Positions 1-9,671 of a stretch of DNA of 64,000 nucleotides are shown in pieces. Origin of the DNA: Brachyhypopomus gauderio (Eukaryota > Chordata > Actinopteri > Gymnotiformes > Hypopomidae); the NCBI RefSeq assembly GCF_052324685.1, contig NC_135212.1, forward strand, positions 18,440,548-18,504,547, written 5' to 3'. A model generated the notes under the pieces. The model was not told the DNA's origin. It was given only the letters and a program-made list of their open reading frames with translations, and did not search any database. Numbering within the stretch: the stretch's first letter is position 1; each line of letters starts with the position of its first letter. The translations under genes and the position numbers were made by a program.

Positions 1-334
1 TCCATGACAGGAATAATATCAGGTTAGCAGCGCTTCTGTGGTCAGAAACTGACCAGACGTTCATGGAGCAAAGAGTGTCTGCATGATTAAACAAGTCCAA
101 TAATTATACATTGTACAAATGCACCTAACGTAATGACCACTGAGTACAGGTGCAAAGTCAGTGTCTTACAGTAATAAGATGGTGGTTCAGTCTTCTTTGT
201 TTCCATGTCTCATTTTCAAATGCATCAGTCACTGGTGTGAAGACTGCCAGACCTAAACAAATCAATACAGTAATGCACCCAGCAATCAAATGTAATCAAA
301 ACCTGGTGAGAGGATCAGACACTGTCATTTGATC

Positions 335-450
<116 letters not shown>

Positions 451-1440
451 AGTGTGTGTTTGTGTATACATTACCCCAGCATCAACATATCCGAGCCATC
501 AGTTACTACCAATAAGATGTGAGACCACAAAAAGAGACCATCATGTTCTTTACGGCACTGTAGGCCACGGATCTCTGATTTCACATCGCCACTCCTTCCC
601 TCTTGGATAATGTCTTCCCCACTCGAACACAGCTGATTAAGCTCATCACAGAGCCGATGAGTAGCTGTTGATTTTAATCAAGTGTGTTAGTGGAGGGAAA
701 CTATGAACCTTGGCAGTACATCAGCCTGGAGCTCGAAATTAGTGAATTAGTGCCTGAGAGAACTGTATAAAGAAATCAGATGAAGACATACAGTATAAGC
801 TTGTGAAAACAAACTCTGTTGGCCTCAGACTGCATACCTGTAAGGTATTCAATGAACAAATGTCAAATGTCATTTAGTAACAGAATGCAATAGAATCCCA
901 CAATGCAATGCTCAGATGCTTTCACCTGCACTTCCTGACTTTGGAGAAAGTCATATCGTCAATATTTTACCACTTTAAAATAGATTTTCTGCTTTATAGA
1001 TTAATCCATGCAGAGGTAAACTTACACATAACACATAAACAGATAAAAGAAGCTATCCAGAAAACATTTATGTGGGTGAGAAGACAAGAAATCAAGGTTC
1101 TCTCTCTCACTCTCTGCATGTATGTGTGTAATGGATGAAAAACCCTAATGTGCATTCTGTATTCTAAATCTGTTCTACTTTGCTTTAATGTATTCCACTG
1201 GAGCCACAGAAAAGAGGAAGAAAGATAAACCTAGGGACAGATGACTCCTTTCTTTTTTTTTCTTACTTTCACTTCCTCTTCTCACTGTCTGTCTGTCTAT
1301 CTCTCTCTTTCTCTCTATCTTTCACTCTCACTCTCTATTTTTTAATGCAGAGGTAAGTCTCTTTTGGGAGACAGGGTGGGTTATGCGAGATGAATAAAAG
1401 CCTGGTGAAAAAAAGTGTAGTCTCTCAGAAAGTGAGAGTG

Positions 1441-1476
<36 letters not shown>

Positions 1477-2519
1477 TGGAAAGAAGCAATGTTCAGAGCT
1501 AGAAGAGAATGAGAGCAGGTGAGACAGACAGAGAAAGAGAGACAGGGAGAGAGAGACTGGGAGAGAAAGTGAGAGAGAAATAGAAGAAGGAAGTAATGTT
1601 CAGAGCTGGAAGAGAGAGTGGCTCCTAAGAACTCCTAACTCCTAAGTGGCAGTCACAGAAGACCAACCCTGTCCCTGGCTGTCTTCTCACCTCTGTGCTC
1701 TGTAGACAGAAAGGGCTTAATGAGAACTTAATTTAAAAGCTTTAATGTTAAAACACTCTCTTTTCTGAGACTTGCAGGAGAATTAAATGTAGTTCCACAG
1801 TGAACTATCCATCAGGTTTCGAATCACATGATTATACATAAGACTCTTGAAGATTTAGCATCTAAATTTGCCTGCTAAGTTGCACGGCTATTTCTGAACT
1901 TCCCATGTACTTCCTCTCTTGATGGCCAATCACTAAAGCATCACCAATCACAGTGAAAGTCTGCTGGCTAAGTTGATGTCCATAGGGATTGGTTCATTTG
2001 CAAATGAACACTAGCTTGCAAGTGAGCATTTGAAGAAATCACATGGCTGTGGTGCCAGAAACAAGCCTACAGATTGGATTACGATGCCATTTATAATCCC
2101 ACTTTTGCCTCAAAGATGCATCCATCTGTAGTTATTTAATACAATATAAGCAATAGTGCTGGATCCCTTCAGTCATCCTTATGTGTGGTTCCCAGTGGCT
2201 TTGCAAAGGTTTGATGTAACTGTAACTTTTTTTTTCAAATATCACCAGGTTTTCTTCCCATTACTCAACTTTCTATTACAATTTGTTTATTATTGTACAT
2301 GCCACATTCAATTGCAATAACAGCTCCAACCAAAAGCAATCAATATCTTTTGGGATTTCACAGACCCATGGCTACAACTGTGGAATCGCTTCATAAAATC
2401 TGCAACATCTTTAATACCATAACTGGAAACATCAACAAATGCCTTCGTTCATCAAACTGATCATGACTACATGCGCCCTCTGTACCATTAACAGACGATT
2501 ACAGATTTGCTGTGGTATC

Positions 2520-3120
2520 CAACAGCAGGCGATGGCCATGAGGGCCTGCGGGTTGGAGCATCGGTGACCTTGTCGAAAGCATTCAAAAAGTCTTGCGAGG
2601 TAAATTTCTCGAAACTACCCCGGGGATCTCTCCTGCACCGCTTCGTTATTCCGGTTACTCTTATAATGATCTGATTGAAGCGTCGATGTGTGCCCCCTCA
2701 CCCACACGGGAGACCTATAACGCATCACGGCGCTATATGTTTGGGATGTGGTGCGGTGAGGCGTGGTGCGGTATGTTCGGTTGGGCCAGGCCTGGTCCCA
2801 AGGGTCCCCAGGAGGCTGATCGCAGGGCCTGCTCCACCGGAACCTACTACAAAGGGCAGAGACGCGATACATGCGACTACACCGCGGTGCCGTACCTAAC
2901 TCAGCAAAAGCATGTGGTGGGGGGTGGTGGGAGGAGGAGAGTGAGACGCTTTTAATTGAGGCTCTCTCGACCACCGCCTCAGCGAGAGAGAGAGAGAGAG
3001 CTGGCTCCGGTGCGCATGCGTGTTGATCCCGCACCCGTCACCCAGGCCCGGACACGCATCTTAAAGGAACGCGCCTGCGTCAAAGCAGAGGTTGACGGTC
3101 ACGGGTTCAAAGTGCGTTAG
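2520..3120. promoter_or_regulatory. GC-rich, CpG-containing island in hcn4 intron 1
   Basis: A block of about 600 bases is clearly GC-rich and CpG-containing against AT-rich flanks. At 3011-3022 it holds TGCGCATGCGTG, a good match to the NRF1 binding consensus, which is typical of CpG-island promoters. A short (GA)n run precedes the motif. Open frames run through the block on both strands, but none resembles a known protein, and long frames are expected in GC-rich DNA. It could be an alternative hcn4 promoter, a promoter of a non-coding RNA, or an old GC-rich insertion. The role is inference. Confidence 0.4.
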
Positions 3121-4676
3121 TAAACGCGGCAGAAGTCCGAACCGAAGATTTCCAGACAGAGCATTCTGTCCTCAAACAGACAACGCATAATGTAAGATTG
3201 CAAACTCTTAAAGCACCAGAAGAAGATAAACAGACTCGTAAATTAGTCCTCGTGCAGTGGACACTTGTCTGAGGACGTCATATTGTCCAGGGTTTCCATT
3301 TTGTGCCTCCCATTGCTTGACCTTGAGGTGGTGTAAGAGGTAGTAATTACTGAGGTGTTTGTAAGCAGAAGCTAAGCCACAATTAATCCTGGAAATCCAG
3401 TGTATTGTGTATGAGGGAGGAAAGCACTGATACTGTTATCACTGTTTCAGGAACACCACGCAGTTTAGGAAGTGCTAGACTCTCATCTTACATTCAACAG
3501 AACAAATAAAATATATCATGATATGCATCTGCAATTTACAAGCAATTAGGTGAGATGTGTGATGAAATCAATGTTTTATTTCCTATTCAAAGCCCATAAT
3601 CAATTTTCAGTCAGTCAATGTCTTGTTTATTTTTCTCTCAAAAATAAACAAATAAAATAAGAGCCATCACTATCAACTCAATATCCAATGGGCGTTAATC
3701 CCTTCACAGCAGGGGAGTGGGCTACATGGACCCTACCTAGCCCTGTGAAATTTTTCGCTTCTCTAGGAGCTCTAGTGTTAACCATCATTATCAGCTTGTA
3801 AACAAATGCCCTATTCTACATAATACCATTACTGTTTAAAAAAATCACGTAATGCACATATACGGCCAAACAGATCTACAGTTGTTCTCCAGGGCCACTG
3901 AGATAGGCCAGATCACCCCAACTACACATCATCCAACATGCAGTCTCATGGATGTGTGAGCCATCACAGGTATCTTCTCACAAGCATCTGAGTAGTGCTC
4001 ACCAAACCTACAGCGCAACTGTCATTCTCAAGGACACAACTTAATTAATGATGAGTGAAAGTGAGTGGTTTCTATCTAAGATCCAAACAGCACCTCTACA
4101 GTTTTTTTAAAAAGCTTTCAGTAGCAAAAAAGGCATACTTTGAATATGAGACTTAGAAATATAGAAATAGAAATAAAAAGCAATTTCCAGAAGTTTCTGT
4201 TGCTCTTATTGAGAAAGGTTATTAGTATTTTTCTACAGCAGTTGTGTTACTAAAAAATATTTAAAAAGTGTATTATATGCCTTTAATTCCTGAATGTCTG
4301 AATTTGCAGAAAAAAATGTCATGATTTATATATCAGTATAAGATGACACTAATCACATTTTGCTTTCAATCCTACTGACCTCTGATTTAACAAATTTCTT
4401 TTCAGTACAGATTTACTGTCGGGGTTTACAGGGTCACTCTCATCCTCCCAGGAATAATTTGTATCTACCCTTAAGACCCCACTTTTTTTTGAACAAATGA
4501 AAAATATTAATGATTTTGAAGTTGCAGCACGGATTTAAGCAAATATATTGCATTATCTGTATAATGATCTGTAAACTTTACTCTAAACAATTAGCTTGTC
4601 ACTCACATTAAGATTTACTTTACTTTTAAGGGTTTGATCAACCACTTTTAAATGTTATTATTGTTAGTAGTGTTAC

Positions 4677-5362
4677 CTGAAATCACTGTAGGGGTGAATA
4701 ATCCAAAACCCGGCAGATTTGACCCGCTCTTGTTCCCGTTCCACTGCTTTCTCGCTTCCAAACATCCTTAAAGAAAACTTGTTGACCCCTGGTTGCAACA
4801 TGGCTCCAAACTGCCTGTGCATGAAACCTGCTTGGTAATATCTTTCGTCGTCCGGCAGAATTTGTTCGATGCCATCCAACTTTATGAACCCTGATTGCGG
4901 AGCGGGAGTCTCGTGCAGGCTGGCGCCGGTCCCCGCGCCGCTCGCGCCGCCTCGCGCCCCTTGTTCCGCGCCTCCACCAGCCGCTCCAGGGGGGCTCTCC
5001 TCACTCGGGGTCAGGTCTCCTTCGGTTATGAGACGCTTCTCCTCCGCCGAATCCGAGTCGTGGACGTGCCGACTGGTGATGGAGGAAAGGCTGCCGCGGA
5101 ACCTCCGGCAGTCTCCGTTTGAACTGGTCTTCATGGGTCTGCCCATGTCCGTCTCCATGATCACCGCGTCTCCGCTTTTAGTTTCTCCGAAGCCCCCGCA
5201 GCTTCCGCCGGAGGTCGGCGAATGCAGGGGCTTCATCCTGATGCTCTTTCTCCTGGTGTCCTTGTCGCCGTCTTCCCCATCACCCATGATAGAGGCTTTT
5301 TGCCCGATGTGCTGTGGCAAACTGTAGAGCCTTTTACGCATGGAAGAATGCAACCTGTCCAT
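4677..5362 (-). CDS. hcn4: hcn4 coding exon 1 (N-terminus of HCN4 pacemaker channel)
   Basis: The exon encodes the first 228 residues plus two bases of a hyperpolarisation-activated, cyclic-nucleotide-gated channel, which carries the If/Ih current at the plasma membrane in cardiac pacemaker cells and neurons. It starts [16 protein letters not shown], very close to the HCN4 N-terminus. Residues about 55-165 are low-complexity and Gly/Ala/Ser/Glu-rich. The last 50 or so residues are the conserved HCN domain, including the [13 protein letters not shown] segment, ending at HPYSDFR. The ORF stops just after a GT donor (4675-4676), so the exon ends at 4677. The transmembrane and CNBD exons lie outside the window. 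The N-terminus and the neighbours rec114 and nptn favour HCN4 over HCN1-3. A teleost hcn4 duplicate cannot be excluded. Confidence 0.93.
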
Positions 5363-6515
5363 TATGACATTGAAACAGTGCTAGGATCAGTTCAATGACA
5401 ACGAGTCCAGTTTTGTATTGTTGATGTTGTGACTATTGCCAAGAAGCTGCCTATCTTTGACTGAGAACGAACAGTCTCGACCTAATATCTGTGCCTACTA
5501 CCATTTTACTGATGCACATGACACACACCGTGCTGTGGCAAGCGCGGCACATGCAGGAAGATCATCTCGAACATTACCTGCCAGCTCAAACAGCCTCCCG
5601 TACAGTTGTAACAGTGGATTCACCACGCCACTCCTGTTGAAAGGCACTAAATCTCTCTATTCCATCAGGACCACAGAAAGTCATAGAAAAAAAGCAGTTT
5701 GGAGCCACCTCACCATGACAGGAGAGAGCGAGACGTGCCGACGGACGGAGAGGAGATGCGCGGAGGTCATGGATGGTGAGGCATGCCCTCGCCTCCACCC
5801 TCAAGATCCCTAACGCCTGCCAATAATAAACAATGCAGCGCAATCATGTAACCTACATCAGCAGTCAAGGACCGCTGACATCACCGCCATCCTCCGTCCT
5901 GAGGCTCTCTGATCTTCTGAATATTCATGATGATGCTGATCTATTGGGTTGCCATAGGAGCGAGGGCGGGAAACAAGCGCAGCCCACCTAGACGCATCTC
6001 CGGCCATTGAACAGGTCTGATCATGTCCACGGTGGCTCTGATCTTTTACCATCACCAGGAATTTTACGCACAAAATGTTTTCATCCATTCTACGACGGCA
6101 AACACGTGTTAATAAATTGCAAGTTGTTTATAACCGCTGTAACATTGCTATATCAACAATGTGTCTGATAAATAAATAAAACAAAACACACATTATCAAG
6201 AAAATGTTGAGAATAAAAATATATAATTTAATTTCCATTCCGAAACACAAAATAATTGTTAATTAACAATTATTTCAGCGGTCATGTTTTAACACGCATT
6301 ACAATGTCACTGAGCAATAAGCCACTGATTGGCACAAGCGCTAACTCACTTGGTGGGAGGTTAATCCTACACGCTTGTGAGGTTTTAACGTGGTCGTTTT
6401 ACACCAGGTTAGACACACGTTAATGAGTTAATCTAACACATGTTTTATTAGACCTGTCGAGCCTGAAGGGCTGAAACGTCTTTACGTTACGAACATCTTG
6501 AGAAGATAGTGAAGT
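5363..6515. promoter_or_regulatory. hcn4-rec114 divergent intergenic region
   Basis: About 1.15 kb separates the start codons of hcn4 (minus) and rec114 (plus), which are head-to-head. It must contain both 5' UTRs and both promoters. The part near hcn4 (5363-5800) is moderately GC-rich; 6100-6300 is AT-rich. I did not identify a TATA box or a specific factor site with confidence. Short ORFs here (for example 5436-5813) look like UTR or chance frames. Confidence 0.55.
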
Positions 6516-6617
6516 ATGTCCCAAAAAAACACAATAGCCAGAGCCGCTTGGCCGTTAAAACGGTATGGACGTGTTGTACCAAGAGCCAAAGACAGCGGAG
6601 GCAGCTCTGCTTGGAAG
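6516..6617 (+). CDS. rec114: rec114 coding exon 1
   Basis: It encodes 34 residues ending GGSSAWK. The donor is AAG|GCAAGT, that is a GC rather than GT donor, with an otherwise perfect match to the donor consensus. The next exon continues in phase 0 with VLESSES, matching the family (WKVFDS in mammals). Confidence 0.9.
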
Positions 6618-9576
6618 GCAAGTTAGTTAAATAACTAGTTAATTAAGTTAGTTAACCAACTAGTTAAGTTAGTTAGCCAACTTGTTAATTAAGTTAGTTA
6701 ACCAACTAGTTAATTAAGTTAGTTTACGTTAGGAAGCACAACGGCTACCCAGTAAAATAGGTCAAAACTAGCTAGCAAGCATTTAAATCTGTCAAACGAC
6801 CTCAACCTATATTACTATACATTACTGAGTAATTACCAGGGTCAGTTTTTGCTGATATGACAATTTATATTAATTCGTTTAAAACAGAAGAATGATTTCT
6901 TAATTTTCCTTGCTTCCACAGCCAAATATCGTACACTTAACTAGAAAACTACCTGGATATCCAGCTAACCTGGTACGAAATAGCTAACCGCTAGCTAGCG
7001 AGCCAGCTAGCTACTAATTTGGCTATGACTAACTAGCTAACTTAAATACATTTATTTCTATTTTGTGAGTCGTCAGTTTGAGGATGTGTCGATAATTAAC
7101 CCTAGTTGGTTAACGAAGTGAGCTATCCAGTCACAACACTCCAACGCGTACTGGCTTACTGGGCTGTTAAATGTTAGTTGTATGAAACTGCGAGTTTTTA
7201 AGATTAAAATGTTACTCGTTGCGTTTTACCCTGGCTTAGAGTCATAAAAAATCCACCATATTATCGTGTATAAACTAGTTTTCCTTCCTTAAAGGTGTTG
7301 GAGTCCAGTGAAAGCGCAGGGAAGCTGGAGCTGGTGATACTGGAATCTGGTCATCTACTGGTCTCACAGGCACAGGAGCTGCTGGTAAACTGTCCTAGAG
7401 ATGCAGCTCAGGCCATGCATGTTTTAACCTCAGACCTTGGCAGGTGTTATTTCAGTTTATCTGCAAAGTTAAATGGAAAATGACATTTGAGTCTACAGTA
7501 GCCTATGATGTTATTATCACCATTTGAATGCACAATGTGGCTTATGCTCCCTGTGACAGACATTCGTTTTATCCAGACGGCAGGGGGCACATAAAACCCA
7601 TCATAACTGCTTGGCTCTGTGAACATTCAGGGGAAGAACAGTGTTGCTCTTCATTCCGAGAGGGAACTGCCTAATCCCCCTTCTTCCTGCTCCCCTGCCT
7701 AGCTCCCTAAAGGATTGGTGGGCTAAGTGCTTCTGAGCGTCTCTTCCAGAAAAAAGCAGGAATTATGGCCTTATAGCACGTCTCTCCGTGATGTGATGTA
7801 GAGGAGCTAGGGGAGTGAACACCGCTTTCATTCTGCGCCATTTGGTGTCATGCAAGGCGACCTTACGGTTCAGGCCAAAGCTTGAGATAGACCTTGTTGA
7901 AATATTGGATTGTGTAACCTTAATGCATGATATTCCTTAGTAATGTTAGCTGTGTGTAAAGGTCAAGCAGATCCATTGCTGGATAAAAAAATAAAAATTT
8001 GAACCAGTATTTTCATGTAGTAGTTTGTTAATGAAGAGAGCGGTTAATGAGTTTGTGTTTTTGTGAGAAAAGAGAAGTAGGTTGTTTAGGGGTTTGGGGT
8101 AGAGTGGTAGACGTTTCTTTACTTGCACTACAAATCAGGGGTGGGTTTCCCGAAACGTTCGTAGCGCTAAGTACTTCGTAACGTCGTATGAAACGTATGA
8201 GGTTAAGAAGTACTTAGCGCTAAGAACGTTTCGGGAAACTCACCCCAGAGCACTAAGTAGGTGTGCTGAAAAACATTATATAGCTATAGCCTGTTTGGAT
8301 GCTCTGCTTTGTAATCCAAGTCTTTGGATAAAAAACTGCAATAATAATAATTTTTATGACTGGACATTTTGGTATACTGTACTGTATACTGTACTGTACT
8401 TGTAATTTAATAAATCAAGATACATTAATTTTCCTATTTAAAACAGGTTGGAGTTATGGGTAAAAATGAAAGGTTGCATAAAATATTTATACAGAAATTA
8501 AAATAACTATAACTTTTTATGACTTTCCGAGCACTATATGAAATGCTGATCAAACCTTTTTTGATAAACCTATTCTGATAGCTGTGCTGTAGCAGTAAGC
8601 AATTCATGTTTTGGAAGGACATTGTCAGGCTCATTCTGGCAATGAGGACATTTCAGCTTGTTTCTGTGACTCAAGGTCTGTGAAGTGCCATAGGAACTGA
8701 AGTTTCTGTGGATGCAGACCCCTCTGCTGGAACATTGGTGTAATATCAGCCTAGGCTCATGCTGAATTATTGGTCTTTTTGGCTTTTTTATTGAGGATGC
8801 ATATTGGGCAGCAAAAGTCTGTAAATGTGTTGTTGGCTGTTCTCAGTCACTAGTCATTGGGAGTCAGTGGTATTTTCTTTATTTCTTGCCCCTGCCATGA
8901 AGGTACCCTATCTGTGTGATGAATGTGTGATATAGACTATAGGACAGTGCTAGTTTCCATGTGATATTTGACATTTCATTCCCCCCCATATTTGTTGTAT
9001 ATGATTTTTTTACTTGTTCAGGAGGGGTTCTCTCTTCTCAATGCTAGAAGTTTTCTAAAGGTCCATCAGAAATCAGACAGTCTTCTTTTCCATCTGACGT
9101 TGAAGGTAATAAATAGAAAAAAGCTTGTGCAGTGTATTTATGGATGTGAGCGTGTTCATCTTTGTCAAACAAAATGTTCTGCTGAAATGAGGAAAAATGA
9201 ATTGCATTACAGCAAGGCATAAAGTCAACAGAGATGAAACAGCCTGTGTGTTGTAGGAGTTAGTGCTGCTTTATTGTCTTTTATAGCCTTGAAATATAAG
9301 CATATGCCTATTTGCAAGAACAGTGATTTCTGAATGACTTTCAACTAATAGTTCAAAGTCATGTGTGGTTTGGGGTTTGTTAATTAAGACAATAATTTAC
9401 TTTGCATCATGTCTATATAACTGGAAATGACTACCTCATGAATACTGATGAACTGATGTAAAAAAGACAGATAATATATGGCAGCATAATTCACAGGCTA
9501 TAGATTGCATACACTGCATACATTTTGTACAGAAATTGAGCTGGCACAATTTTAACAATGTTGCCTTCAAGCCTGT

Positions 9577-9671
<95 letters not shown>

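Noticed and set aside
2593..3034. Overlapping ORFs on both strands in the GC-rich block
   Set aside because: Three mutually overlapping frames without known domains; stop codons are rare in GC-rich DNA.
4869..5327. 152-codon plus-strand ORF
   Set aside because: Antisense shadow of hcn4 exon 1, open because of its GC-rich codons.
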